Below, piece by piece: positions 36,754-46,665 of a stretch of 64,000 nucleotides of DNA. Where the stretch lies: positions 1-64,000 of the forward strand of contig NZ_JAERMS010000001.1 of assembly GCF_017426725.1 (NCBI RefSeq). Direction: 5' to 3'. Under the pieces are notes generated by a model. The model had not been told where the DNA came from and searched no databases. It saw nothing but the letters and a program-made list of their open reading frames with translations. Every line of letters begins with the position of its first letter. Within the stretch, counting starts at the first letter, position 1. A program made the translations under genes and the position numbers. The stretch comes from Prevotella illustrans (lineage in GTDB: Bacteria > Bacteroidota > Bacteroidia > Bacteroidales > Bacteroidaceae).

Positions 36754-38139
36754 TTACTCTCCTAACTTCTCCATTCGTTCATATCGCCGGGCCATAAACA
36801 TATCGGCCACACGCTTGATGATGGGTCGATGAGCCGCAATTAGGCCAATACCTACAAGCGAAGTAATCCATTCGGCCACCACGGGAGGCAGCCACGCGAA
36901 AGCAAAGGCAAAGCCAATCATCGGCACCAACGGCACAAAAGAATACACATTGATAGACATATTGGCTCCCTGATAATTGAAGAAAGCCGACGAGAAGACG
37001 TCGAGACGGGTGGAAAAAAGGCAGGTTGGCAGCAGCAACAGATTGGTACCGATGGCCAACAACGCGGCACTGCACAGGAACCCGAGGCTCCATTTGCCCA
37101 TCAACAGGCCCGGCACGAGCAATAAAAAGACCACCAGATTGATGAGCATATAGAAATAATACTTATTGAGCAGCAGGCGATAAACCGACACGGGTTTAGT
37201 CATCAGACCGTGAAAGAAGTTGGCTTCCACACCGAATACCCACTGTCCCAGAATGATAGACGGAAAAGCAACGGAGAAATACATAAAGAATGCCATGAAA
37301 CCATGGTCGATTCCGCTGTCGCCACCGAATGTGGAGGACTGCGCATAGATTTGCGGAACAATAATAACGAGGCCGAATATCAAGCTCTGGCGCAGGCGCT
37401 TGGCTCGTATCAGGCAGAGGTATTCCAAACTCAGAAGCGACACTCGCCCCATGCTGCGCACAGAAGAGGCTTGGTCTTTGTGGTCGTTGTAGACCCGCAT
37501 GGCACAGAGATAGCGGTAGAGCACATAGATGGCAAGGCCCGACAGGGCCATCATACCCAGTATATGAGCCACGGCGCCAAGGCCGATGAAGCAGAACGCG
37601 TAAAGGGTCAGGATAAAAAGGTAGAACAACAGGCCTACCCAGACGGCCAACTTGCGGGCCCAATCGTCAGCCTTGTGCAAACAGGTGATGGCCAAACCGT
37701 CGGCCACCGACAGCACATAGGTCATCAGCGTGGCCAGCAACGCGTAGCCGACCGGCATGAAGATGAAATAAATCAGTGCCATAACGAGCGGCACCATGTA
37801 ATTCCAGTAATCAAGTAGATTGGAAAGAATAAGGAATTTGTTCCACGTGCGTTCCGTAACAGGCTTTGCTTTCAGGTAGTCGTCCATGATAGCGGCGTCC
37901 TGCTTCATCGTGAGTTTCAACAGAAAGTCAGGCAAAACGAAGGCCAGTCCCATCACCGTGGCAACGCGTTCAAATGGCAAATCGCCCATCTGTTCCATCA
38001 CGGAGCTGCCTCCACCCACGTAAAAACTTATCAGGAAAGAAGCCATGATGAAGAGAATATAAATAAAAATGCCCATTTTCTTCCAATTGAAAGTGCGCCG
38101 TGTTTCTATCCACCATAGTTTAAGAAGTATCTTCAGCAT
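36754..38139 (-). CDS. DUF5687-type ABC transporter permease
   Basis: 461 residues with about ten hydrophobic membrane segments, such as GIFIYILFIMASFLISFYV near 28 and VAFPSIILGQWVFGVEANF near 285. The N-terminus MLKILLKLWWIETRRTFNWK is typical of DUF5687 proteins, which in Bacteroidota sit next to an ABC ATPase and are taken to be its membrane subunit. It is the first gene of a two-gene operon with the ATPase; a promoter lies at 38169. The cargo cannot be inferred. Confidence 0.85.
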   Translation of the reverse strand: MLKILLKLWWIETRRTFNWKKMGIFIYILFIMASFLISFYVGGGSSVMEQMGDLPFERVATVMGLAFVLPDFLLKLTMKQDAAIMDDYLKAKPVTERTWNKFLILSNLLDYWNYMVPLVMALIYFIFMPVGYALLATLMTYVLSVADGLAITCLHKADDWARKLAVWVGLLFYLFILTLYAFCFIGLGAVAHILGMMALSGLAIYVLYRYLCAMRVYNDHKDQASSVRSMGRVSLLSLEYLCLIRAKRLRQSLIFGLVIIVPQIYAQSSTFGGDSGIDHGFMAFFMYFSVAFPSIILGQWVFGVEANFFHGLMTKPVSVYRLLLNKYYFYMLINLVVFLLLVPGLLMGKWSLGFLCSAALLAIGTNLLLLPTCLFSTRLDVFSSAFFNYQGANMSINVYSFVPLVPMIGFAFAFAWLPPVVAEWITSLVGIGLIAAHRPIIKRVADMFMARRYERMEKLGE

Positions 38140-38168
38140 AAATTTTACTTCATGATTTTAGAATATTA

Positions 38169-38176
38169 CAAAAATA
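38169..38176 (-). promoter_or_regulatory. -7 box TATTTTTG of the ABC operon
   Basis: The plus strand reads CAAAAATA, 30 bp before the permease ATG, and lies 75 bp before repeat copy 3. Confidence 0.55.
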
Positions 38177-38250
38177 ATATATTCTTTTGAAAACGACAAC
38201 GCCTGCACATCTTTTAACCCAAACATATATAAAACCACTTTTACACCGGT

Positions 38251-38768
38251 AAAATAAAATTAGCGGGGACAGGTTTACAAGTATCAACGATATCTGCCAC
38301 GCCCTGAATTATTTTTACATATACCATCAAAAAAGTGGCATTATTCTGAAAAAGAAAAGACTTGGGCGCAAATAAGCGATTGTAGAGCGAGTTTATAAAA
38401 CGCTGGCTATCAGCATATTGCGATTTTTAAGGTGCTTTCCTGTCGCTTTTTCACCTTTAATCGCTATGCTTTCAGGCCGTAATCGCGGCCTTTTTACCGA
38501 CTAAAAGCTATGCTTTGGCCGTGTAATCGCTGTGCTTTGAACCGATAAAAGCATAGCTTTGAGCATAAAAGAGCATCAAAATCGGCAAATCGAAGGACTT
38601 TTTCGGCACGCCGGCACTTAGATGACGTGTTGCGGAAGTGTTAAAATCTGGTAGCTTTTTCTGACAAAATCACTTGTAGGCTTGCACTAATGAGAAAGGG
38701 CTTACAAATGATGAGGCCGGAGATTTCGTCACTTGCAAACTTGTCCCCCACAAATGATCAGGTGAGCC
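38251..38768 (+). repeat. Dispersed intergenic element, copy 3 (best-preserved ends)
   Basis: The most complete copy. Left end GGGGACAGGTTTACAAGTA (38265-38283); right end, inverted, ACTTGCAAACTTGTCCCCC (38731-38749), followed by GTGAGCC (38762-38768). Units at 38458, 38480, 38502, 38524 and 38546 (array 38458-38567). The right arm holds GCGGAAGTGTTAAAATCT and TTTTTCTGACAAAATCAC. The paired ends look like terminal inverted repeats of a non-autonomous mobile element. No reading frame of note lies inside. Confidence 0.85.
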
Positions 38769-38806
38769 GTTTAACGAGTGAGGACTCGATAGGCTATCAT
38801 TAAAAT

Positions 38807-38836
38807 AGGGAAGCCTGCTTCACAGCTGACTTCCCT
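38807..38836 (-). terminator. Terminator of the 38.9-44.5 kb operon
   Basis: AGGGAAG (38807-38813) pairs with CTTCCCT (38830-38836), with partial pairing inside. On the minus strand TTTTAAT follows. It lies 74 bp after the last gene. Confidence 0.55.
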
Positions 38837-38910
38837 GAAATAGAGAGAGAATTTAAGATTAGCCCTTGATGGAACTAATCCTTTATTCTATAATGTCCAT
38901 CATTTGCGCC

Positions 38911-39702
38911 TCAGGGCAATGTGATAACTTCATCAACAACACCAAATGAATAATTACCTGCTCCGACAAGGATATGCTCCAGCGAAAGGGTCAACTGCTT
39001 GCCGACTCTTACACCGGTACCGTTGACATAGACTTCTCCATATTGGCTGTTATACTTCCAACCGGCTTGTTTATCTATAACAAACTTGGTGGCGTCGGCG
39101 TCGGTAGCCTTGGCGATCACGCTATAGCCTTGGGCAAAGATGTCTTGGAACTTATAAACTTTGAGACCTTCGGCCGTTTCTGATTCGTAAACGTGTACCT
39201 TTTTTGTCGCTCCATCGTCGAACCCTGACACGTTGACCAGTTCGCCCAGGTCTTTCCAAGCGTAGTCGCAGGTTATTGTAATCTCTATTGTTTTCACCGG
39301 TTTACCCACGATTGTATCGGCTGTAGCTATGTCAGCGTCGCTCAAGGTAAGGGTTGCGGTATAAGTTGTCCCCGCCTTCATGTTGGCAGCCTTAATGGTT
39401 ACAGTCGTCGTCGTCTGCCCGTTGGCATAAACGGCCGCGCCATTACCGGCGTCGGTGAAAACTCCCGCGTCATCACTGCTGAGTGTATAGTGAGCGGTGT
39501 ACTCACCTGAGCCGCCAAAACGACTCAGGCTGACAACGATGTCGGCGGATGAATTGTTGGTGAGCGCGGTCACTGTCTTGTCTATGAACGAAATGTTCGC
39601 GCCCGTCGGAGAATAGACAGCAGACTCATTATCCTTATCGCAAGATGTAAACAGCGCAACGGCTACTGCAGCTACACCTAATATATACTTACTAATTTTC
39701 AT
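38911..39702 (-). CDS. Surface lipoprotein of a SusC/D locus, unknown family
   Basis: 263 residues from the ATG at 39702; the frame also opens at a TTG three codons earlier. Lipobox FTSC near residue 21. The body is all beta: an Ig-like or Calx-beta-like first half (NISFIDKTVTALTNNSSADI, then GTTYTATLTLSDADI) and a second half with GELVNVSGFDDGATKKVHVY and ITCDYAW before it. It is the third gene after susC and susD, where a glycan- or peptide-binding lipoprotein (SusE-like position) is expected. I do not recognise a named family. Confidence 0.7.
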   Translation of the reverse strand: MKISKYILGVAAVAVALFTSCDKDNESAVYSPTGANISFIDKTVTALTNNSSADIVVSLSRFGGSGEYTAHYTLSSDDAGVFTDAGNGAAVYANGQTTTTVTIKAANMKAGTTYTATLTLSDADIATADTIVGKPVKTIEITITCDYAWKDLGELVNVSGFDDGATKKVHVYESETAEGLKVYKFQDIFAQGYSVIAKATDADATKFVIDKQAGWKYNSQYGEVYVNGTGVRVGKQLTLSLEHILVGAGNYSFGVVDEVITLP

Positions 39703-39738
39703 TGTAATCAATATTTATGAATTAAGAAAAAGATGGGA

Positions 39739-41280
39739 TTAGTCCATCGGGTTCTGATCCTTTGCAGGATCAAGTGCCGAGTTTCCATCGAATTCGGACT
39801 GCGGAATGGTCAACACCCACTTATAGCTGTCCTTATTGTCAATGCCCTTTACTAACGCGGATGACGGATGGCCCTGATCGCTTGAACGGTAAACACCCTG
39901 GTGCAAACGGCGAAGATCGAAGATACGGCCAAACTCGCCCCACAGCTCAATACGACGCTGATCGATGATTTCCTCACGAAGCGAGCCTGTCTTGATAAGC
40001 GGATTGGTTGTAACGGCCAATTCCTTGCCACTCTTCGAGCACGTATAACCCGAATCACGCTGTTTCATCACTTCCATCAATGTCTTTATCGCGCCGCTAT
40101 CGTTGCCTTGCATACACTGTGCCTCGGCCTTGGTGAGATACATTTCCTCGATACGCATCAGGATATAGTCGCCTTCGAATGTAGCTTGATTGGAGAATTT
40201 AAACTTCTCCTGCTGATAACCGTTAGTCTTGTTGTTCTTGTCATTCGGATTCCACCATTCGCGACGCTCATCTTTTTCGCCCATCAGCGCGTAGAGCGTC
40301 TTGCTTACTTGAATACGTGCTCTGGCGCCATACTTACCCATGTCAGCGTCCATGTGGTTGAAGAAACTGGCATATTGTGTTGACTGGTCAGACACGATCT
40401 TCATTCCCCACATCACATTCTTGTAGTCTACCTTGTTCAAACCGAGGAAATTGCTGACTGCAGCGATGGCTATTCCTTCCTTACCGGCTTCGGCGATAGC
40501 ATTGTCAGCATAGGTTTCGGCGTCCTGCCACTTCTCTTCAACCAAAGCAATGCGGGCTGCCAAACCATAAACCTCGCCCAAACCTAAGTGCGACTTACTG
40601 TCGCGAGTGGTCTTGGCAGCTTTCAATTTGTCGATGGCAGCCTTGATATCGCTGTCAATTTGCTTGTAGACATCAGCCGTTGTAGCACGTGGTTTGCCCT
40701 TTGTTCCCTTCACGGTTGGCTCCGTATAAATAGGTACACAGGGGTCTGTAGGATGGTCTATGTAGTTGCGGGCATAGAACTGTGACAGATAGAAGTAGCC
40801 CAAAGCACGCAAGGCATAAGCCTGGCCCACAATATAGTTCTTCTCTTTCTCGTCACCTTCCATCGTTGCGTCGGCCGCAATCAGGTAGTTAGCGTTTGCA
40901 ATGATCGTATAGAAGAAGTTCCAGGTTCCGTAAGGACGGCCGTAATTATGGGTATAGTCACCCTTAACGTCGAATCGATAGTCATACCAGAACCAGCCGC
41001 TACCGGCCGCCTGCTGAATCATATCCTCGCCTTCGAGGTCAGCTACGTGGTTGAAAGCGGTGATACCGAATTCCTCATGCTGCCAGCCGGTGGTATAACC
41101 GGTGGTATAAAAGAAACGATAGATACCATTCAAGGCACCAATGGCCTTCGAAGTGCTCCTCATCAACTGACCTGTATCAACAGAAGTGGTAGGTGACGTC
41201 TCTAATTGGTCGTCTGAGCAAGAAGACATAGTGCCCAAAGCGAGCAGTCCCAGAAACGCAAATTTATATATTGATTTCAT
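39739..41280 (-). CDS. SusD/RagB-family lipoprotein
   Basis: 513 residues, lipobox MSSC (Cys21). SusD hallmarks: YIVGQAYALRALGYFYLSQF near 150, followed by YARNYIDHPTDPCVPIYTEP; ILMRIEEMYLTKAEAQCMQG near 375; and an end with IDQRRIELWGEFGRIFDLRR. It lies 24 bp after its susC and 36 bp before the lipoprotein gene. Confidence 0.95.
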   Translation of the reverse strand: MKSIYKFAFLGLLALGTMSSCSDDQLETSPTTSVDTGQLMRSTSKAIGALNGIYRFFYTTGYTTGWQHEEFGITAFNHVADLEGEDMIQQAAGSGWFWYDYRFDVKGDYTHNYGRPYGTWNFFYTIIANANYLIAADATMEGDEKEKNYIVGQAYALRALGYFYLSQFYARNYIDHPTDPCVPIYTEPTVKGTKGKPRATTADVYKQIDSDIKAAIDKLKAAKTTRDSKSHLGLGEVYGLAARIALVEEKWQDAETYADNAIAEAGKEGIAIAAVSNFLGLNKVDYKNVMWGMKIVSDQSTQYASFFNHMDADMGKYGARARIQVSKTLYALMGEKDERREWWNPNDKNNKTNGYQQEKFKFSNQATFEGDYILMRIEEMYLTKAEAQCMQGNDSGAIKTLMEVMKQRDSGYTCSKSGKELAVTTNPLIKTGSLREEIIDQRRIELWGEFGRIFDLRRLHQGVYRSSDQGHPSSALVKGIDNKDSYKWVLTIPQSEFDGNSALDPAKDQNPMD

Positions 41281-41304
41281 AGTTATATCCTTTCTTTAAT
41301 TCTA

Positions 41305-44300
41305 TTAGAAATTAACTTCCAGACCCAAGGTCCATGTCTTGTTGCTTGGATAGGTATAGCTTGTACCACCACGGAAGTTGTACTGTGGATCCATACCGTC
41401 AAGATGCGAGAAGAGAGCGACGTTGTCGGCCGAACAGAAAACGCGAACGTTGCTAAGACCGGCCTTCCTTGTCAGCGACTTCGGTAAGGTATAGGTGAGC
41501 GTGATGTTCTTAATGGCGAAGTAAGAAGCATCGATCAGATAGCGATCGAGTACAATCGTAGTCTCCTTGATGGCCATACGGGGAACATCGGTAATGTCGC
41601 CCGGCTTCTGCCAACGACGCAACGCGTTCTTGTGAAGGCTATTGTTGATATACTGGAGGTTCATGTCCTGGTAATAAAGGCCGTCGAGCACCTTGCCACC
41701 AATAGAATAGGTAGTCAACACAGACAAATCGAAATTCTTGTAGGTAAGGTTTGTACCGATACTGCCATAGAGATCAGGAATACGTGAGCCCATCTCGTAA
41801 CGGCTGTTGGTAGCCTTGGAACGGTTGGAAGTAATGTATTCCTTCGTGATATTGCCGTTTTCATCCTTGTCATAAGCCCAGTAGAGCTGTGTACCCGTTG
41901 CAGGATCAACGCCGGCACTCCTGCTTATGTAGAAGGTATAGATGGGCAACCCCTTCTTGATGATATAGTTACCGGTAAGAATCTGATCGGTTTCCTCTGT
42001 CAGCTTGGTCACCTTGTTGCTGATGGTAGACCCCATCCAGGTAAGTGACCAACTGAAATCTTTCGTGCGGATTGGCGTGCCTGACAATTCTATTTCAACA
42101 CCGGTGTTGCGCATATTACCTACGTTGGCGTCATACCCGTCGAAACCAGTTGATACAGCCATCGGGTAGTTGAGCAACATGTCAGTGGTCTTGCGATAGT
42201 AGTATTCTACACTCGCTTTCAGACGCCCATCCAGGAACGAGCCTTCAACACCCGTATTGAAGTTGCCGTTCTTCTCCCATGACACTCCCGCGTTCTCCAA
42301 TGTAGAGAGCAGAGAGCCGGTTGTATTGGCATTAGCGTAGTTGACGCTCGACAAACCCTGCCACAGATAATAACGGGGATCGCCGTCAGAGTCAAGAATA
42401 TTGTCATTACCCTGCTCGCCATAGCTCACTTTATAAGAGAGGTTGTCAATCCACTTCACGTCCTTGAGGAATTTCTCGTGCGACAAACGCCAGTTGGCGC
42501 CCAACGACCAGAACGTACCTCTGCGATGATTCTTCTCGAAACGTGAAGAAGCATCCCGACGAACAGAAGCCGACACATAATACTTGTCATCGTAATCGTA
42601 GTTGAAACGGCTCAGATAAGAGTCGATGCGATAGTCCAAAGAGTAAGAGTCACCATCCTTCAGAGTAGCGCCCGGACGAAGCTCGATAATACCACTCATC
42701 AAACCTGAGCGCCGTGCCATCAAGTATTTCAAGTTATAAGCATAAAACTCATGACCCGCAAGGATATCGAAAGTATTCTTGCCGAACGAACGGTTCCAGC
42801 TGAGCAACTGGTTGAGGGTATAGCTCTGGGTACGACTCTCGTACTTAGTGAGCAGACCGCCTGACGTAGCCTGGTTGCCATGCTCCATGTTCATCAGGTC
42901 AGAATTGTTGCGGTTGTTATAGTCAAAACCGAAGTTCAACGCGAGTTTCACACCCTTGAGCCAGCCGAAGCTGTCCTTATCGCCACCGAATACGAGACCG
43001 CTGCGCATACCGGCAATGTCGCGAAGGGCGGTTGTCTTGTCAAGCAACAGCATACCGAGCGAACTAAAGTCCGCCAAAGAACCCGGGCGCTGGTCGCCGT
43101 TAGAATAAGGCTCACCCCAGTCATACTCTGCTTTACCATTCTTATATACGGTCTTGCCGTCGGCGTCTTTCAGATAGACGGGGAACAAGGGGTTCACAAA
43201 CTGAGCGGTATACCACACGTTTGAGGAAGAGCTTCCCGAATAGTTGCTAAAGTTAGAGATGGAGTGACCTACGTTCAGTCCTACATTGGCACTGAACCAG
43301 TCGTTTACCTTGGAGTCTACATTCACACGGGCCGTATAGCGCTGAAAGTTAGTAGTCTTCAGCGTACCATCCTCATTGACATAGCCCAATGACATCATAT
43401 ACTTTGTCCTGTCGGTACCACCGTTGAGGGAGAGCTGATGCTCATGACGGAAAGCATTCTTCTGCTCTACCGCGTCCATCCAGTTTTCATCCCAGGCAGC
43501 CTGCGCGTCGGCCTGCACCCGTCCGGTCTCGGGGTTGATGATGGTAGCCCAAGTGTAGTTCTTGAACGGATTATAATATTCACCGCCCAAGGTTTCAGAC
43601 ATCTGAGCACGCCCCGCGGCTTCTGCGTCGGCCCATGAAGCGCCACCGGCAAAAGCTTCATTGCGCAGTGCCTCATAGATCAGTTGCACATATTCTTTCT
43701 GATTGACGTTGTCATAACGCTTGATAGCACGGTTCGACCAACCCATGGTTGAACGCCATGTCACCTGTGTCTTGCCCTCAAGTCCCTTCTTCGTGGTAAT
43801 CATCACGACACCATTGGCACCACGGGCGCCGTAAAGCGCGCCGGCACTGGCGTCCTTCAACACGGTCATCGCCTCAATATCCGAAGGGTTGATGCTGCTC
43901 AACGTACCGTCGTAAGGAATACCGTCGACAACAATCAGCGGGCTGTTGGAAGCGTTGATAGAACCATAGCCGCGAATGTGAATGGAAGGCGACGAGCCCG
44001 GCTGCCCTGAACCCGAAGTAAGCTGAACACCACTGGCATTACCTTCGAGGGCTTTGGTAACAGTCGTTACGGGGCGCAGCTCGAGCTTTTTGCTGTCGAT
44101 GTTCTCGGCAGAACCTGTGAATGATGATTTTTTCGATGTACCATAAGCCACAACCATCACTTCATCCAATGTCTGGTTGTCAACTTCCAGTACTACTTTC
44201 ATGTTACTTCTGGCAGCCATCACCTTTGTCTTCATACCGATATATGAGAACTGAAGTTTTGAACCGGCCGGAGCAGACAATGAGAAATGACCGTTAACAT

Positions 44301-44463
44301 CAGTCACCGTACCCGTGTTAGTGCCTACGACTTTAATCGCCGCTCCAATAATGGGACTGCCATTATCAGCGGAGGTTACGGTACCACTAACTTGGGTCTG
44401 TGCCATTGCTATTCCAAAACTGAGGAACAAGCAGGCGAGAAACATACTTAGTCTCTTTTCCAT
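41305..44463 (-). CDS. SusC-like TonB-dependent receptor
   Basis: 1052 residues. Signal peptide MEKRLSMFLACLFLSFGIAM to AQ, carboxypeptidase-regulatory-like domain (VSGTVTSADNGSPIIGAAIK), plug (DEVMVVAYGTSKKSSFTGSA to LYGARGANGVVMITTKKG), barrel ending LGLEVNF. There is no STN domain. The first 70 or so residues and the mRNA leader closely resemble those of the receptor at 49208, pointing to a tandem duplication. The promoter box at 44576 gives a leader of about 110 nt. Confidence 0.95.
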   Translation of the reverse strand: MEKRLSMFLACLFLSFGIAMAQTQVSGTVTSADNGSPIIGAAIKVVGTNTGTVTDVNGHFSLSAPAGSKLQFSYIGMKTKVMAARSNMKVVLEVDNQTLDEVMVVAYGTSKKSSFTGSAENIDSKKLELRPVTTVTKALEGNASGVQLTSGSGQPGSSPSIHIRGYGSINASNSPLIVVDGIPYDGTLSSINPSDIEAMTVLKDASAGALYGARGANGVVMITTKKGLEGKTQVTWRSTMGWSNRAIKRYDNVNQKEYVQLIYEALRNEAFAGGASWADAEAAGRAQMSETLGGEYYNPFKNYTWATIINPETGRVQADAQAAWDENWMDAVEQKNAFRHEHQLSLNGGTDRTKYMMSLGYVNEDGTLKTTNFQRYTARVNVDSKVNDWFSANVGLNVGHSISNFSNYSGSSSSNVWYTAQFVNPLFPVYLKDADGKTVYKNGKAEYDWGEPYSNGDQRPGSLADFSSLGMLLLDKTTALRDIAGMRSGLVFGGDKDSFGWLKGVKLALNFGFDYNNRNNSDLMNMEHGNQATSGGLLTKYESRTQSYTLNQLLSWNRSFGKNTFDILAGHEFYAYNLKYLMARRSGLMSGIIELRPGATLKDGDSYSLDYRIDSYLSRFNYDYDDKYYVSASVRRDASSRFEKNHRRGTFWSLGANWRLSHEKFLKDVKWIDNLSYKVSYGEQGNDNILDSDGDPRYYLWQGLSSVNYANANTTGSLLSTLENAGVSWEKNGNFNTGVEGSFLDGRLKASVEYYYRKTTDMLLNYPMAVSTGFDGYDANVGNMRNTGVEIELSGTPIRTKDFSWSLTWMGSTISNKVTKLTEETDQILTGNYIIKKGLPIYTFYISRSAGVDPATGTQLYWAYDKDENGNITKEYITSNRSKATNSRYEMGSRIPDLYGSIGTNLTYKNFDLSVLTTYSIGGKVLDGLYYQDMNLQYINNSLHKNALRRWQKPGDITDVPRMAIKETTIVLDRYLIDASYFAIKNITLTYTLPKSLTRKAGLSNVRVFCSADNVALFSHLDGMDPQYNFRGGTSYTYPSNKTWTLGLEVNF

Positions 44464-44575
44464 AAAATCTCTCTCGTTAATAAATTTATAATATTAATTC
44501 TCTCGCTACAGTTTGTTATTAGATTGCATAACTATACAAATACCCTCTGTATATTATCATTACTTAACTGTTCTG

Positions 44576-44583
44576 CAAAAATA
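44576..44583 (-). promoter_or_regulatory. -7 box TATTTTTG of susC
   Basis: The plus strand reads CAAAAATA, 113 bp before the ATG. The long leader is AT-rich and contains two GAGAGA stretches. Nothing else is seen between here and the repeat at 44828. Confidence 0.5.
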
Positions 44584-44827
44584 ACAATTATAAACGTAAC
44601 TTCCAATTATTTTTTAATATTTCTTTCTTTTTGACGCAAAAAAGCCATAATTTTATCAATTATTGATTTAAAAACGGATATTTATATGCTATTTTAAAAA
44701 AAATGAATTATCAGAAAAAGGACAAAAAACAACGGATAACAAGCATAAAGTTAATGAACATTTCGCATATTTATAAAAGAAATAGGGCCGAAGGACTGAT
44801 TTAAGAGGGTAAAGTCAAAATAGACCT

Positions 44828-45292
44828 CTTGTAAGCCCATCCCAATTATATTGATTCAGCGGATCCGTGATTTTGTCAGAAAAAACTACCTGATTTTAAC
44901 ACTTCCACAACATGTCATCTAAGTGCCGGCACGCCGAAAAAGGCCTTCGATTTGCCGATTTTGATACCCTTTTATGCCTAAAGTTATCCTTTTATCGGCT
45001 CAAAGCACAGCGATTACACGGCCAAAGCATAGCTTTCAGCCGATAAAAGGGCCACGATTACGGCCTAAAAGCATAGCAATTAAAGGCGAAAAAGTGAAGA
45101 GAAAGCACCTTGAAAATCGCAATATGTTGATAGCCAGCGTTTTATAAACTTGCTCTACAATCGCTTATTTTCGTCCTTCTCTTTTCTTTTTCAGAATAAT
45201 GCCACTTTTTTGATGGTATATGTAAAGATAATTCAGGGCGCGGTAGATATCATCGATACTTGTAAACCTGTCCCCACTAATTTTCTACTCAC
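44828..45292 (-). repeat. Dispersed intergenic element, copy 4, inverted (22-bp array 44973-45082)
   Basis: Reverse orientation relative to copies 1-3. The left end reads TACTTGTAAACCTGTCCCC on plus (45257-45275). The five units occupy 45061-45082, 45039-45060, 45017-45038, 44995-45016 and 44973-44994. The right arm runs to about 44828, where the sequence departs from copy 3 and the GGGGACA right end is missing. It separates two SusC/SusD loci. Confidence 0.85.
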
Positions 45293-45342
45293 CCCATAAC
45301 AGGCTTACGACCCCATTAAGCAAAGACCTTACAAAACCGATC

Positions 45343-45368
45343 GCGGGTCGGCATTGATACCGACCCGC
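45343..45368 (-). terminator. Terminator of the peptidase SusC/D operon
   Basis: GCGGGTCGG (45343-45351) pairs perfectly with CCGACCCGC (45360-45368). On the minus strand it is followed by GGTTTTGT. It lies 41 bp after the DUF4302 stop. Confidence 0.65.
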
Positions 45369-45408
45369 TCTGTTTGACACCTTATTAATATATAAGGATT
45401 ACGATTCT

Positions 45409-46656
45409 TTAGAAAGATATCTTGACATCGCCCTTATCGCAGACAAAGACGATAGACGGATCTTCTACGCAAGTAAGCGTGATTCTTGTAGGAAGTTTAG
45501 TCTTGTTCGCCTTCAACTTATAAGTACCGGGCTTGCCGTTAGGCGTCAACATTTCGATAATCTTATCCCAATGGAAATTCTTTGTAAAGTAGTCTCCATT
45601 GGCATCGGCTGTGGTCTTACCGGAAATGACGATGGTTTCATCATCAACCTGCTCCACACCCAACACAATCTGTCCCCAATACTTGCTCATTTTGATGGAG
45701 ATACCAAACTGCGATCCTAAACTGATGCTTTCCGTACCGAAGTAAGCATAACTCAGAGGGAATTTGGTATTAGCCTTGGCCGCGGCCTGGAACAACTGAA
45801 CCACCTTTGCCGAGCTTTTCTTCATATTAGGAGTCCACCAACCATTGATAAACAACTCTGCCGTAGAAGCCGGAACCAACTTAATCGTTTTATCTACTTT
45901 GTCGAGCCAATTATCATCTTCGGTATAGGTAAAACCGGATATAACCTTTCCGTTCAGCGTAACAGGCGTCAAGACATCCAATCCCGCGGGTGTATAGATG
46001 ACAGGAATATCATGAACCGTTCCTTCGGCGTCGGTAGCCTTCAGCACGTTGTAAGACATCGTACACGGATAAGTGACGTCTCCCACAATCAACTTATAGC
46101 GATCGGTCTTCATGTTTTGCTTCACCGTGTTTACCTGACTTACAAAATCGGCCCATTTCTGATTAGCAGCCATAGGGGTCATCACAATACGTGCGTTGTG
46201 TTTCTTACCCGCCATAATCACACTGTCGGCCGTTGCCTTGAGCACACGAAATTCAAAGTCGCCTTCATATCCTTTACCGTTTGTACCTACGTTGGCCACC
46301 GGATCTGAATAGATATGGAAAGCCTTATTGAAAGAGTCGAAACTTAGCAAGACGCCCTGACTTTGCTCTACCGAATAGTGAGAAGTATCTTCTGTTTGAG
46401 TTGTCACATCCAGACAGTGAACGCCATTATCTTTATCAAACTGACAAATAAGATTGTAACCTCCATAGAGCGATGAGCCCTGGTAAGCCACTCTCCAGCC
46501 ATTGGGTGCCGAAACAAGCACCTGCTTTGTATTCTCAATACTCTCCATGATACGCGTCGCGGCAGGCTTGTCAAACACATCCTTTATTTCGGGCGTGCAT
46601 GATGAAGCCATTGCCAAAGCGCCCACCATAAACAGCAAGCTATATAGTTTATTCAT
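45409..46656 (-). CDS. DUF4302 lipoprotein
   Basis: 415 residues, lipobox ASSC (Cys20). The segments RIMESIENTKQVLVSAPNGW and GGYNLICQFDKDNGV match my memory of DUF4302, a beta-rich family coded next to SusC/SusD pairs and zinc peptidase lipoproteins. The role is unknown; a surface substrate-binding role is a guess from context. It is the last gene of the operon, 9 bp after the peptidase gene. Confidence 0.82.
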   Translation of the reverse strand: MNKLYSLLFMVGALAMASSCTPEIKDVFDKPAATRIMESIENTKQVLVSAPNGWRVAYQGSSLYGGYNLICQFDKDNGVHCLDVTTQTEDTSHYSVEQSQGVLLSFDSFNKAFHIYSDPVANVGTNGKGYEGDFEFRVLKATADSVIMAGKKHNARIVMTPMAANQKWADFVSQVNTVKQNMKTDRYKLIVGDVTYPCTMSYNVLKATDAEGTVHDIPVIYTPAGLDVLTPVTLNGKVISGFTYTEDDNWLDKVDKTIKLVPASTAELFINGWWTPNMKKSSAKVVQLFQAAAKANTKFPLSYAYFGTESISLGSQFGISIKMSKYWGQIVLGVEQVDDETIVISGKTTADANGDYFTKNFHWDKIIEMLTPNGKPGTYKLKANKTKLPTRITLTCVEDPSIVFVCDKGDVKISF

Positions 46657-46665
46657 ATCTCAATC

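Noticed and set aside
38458-38567. CRISPR array
   Set aside because: The 22-bp units follow each other without unique spacers, each array has only five or six units, and no cas genes are in the window.
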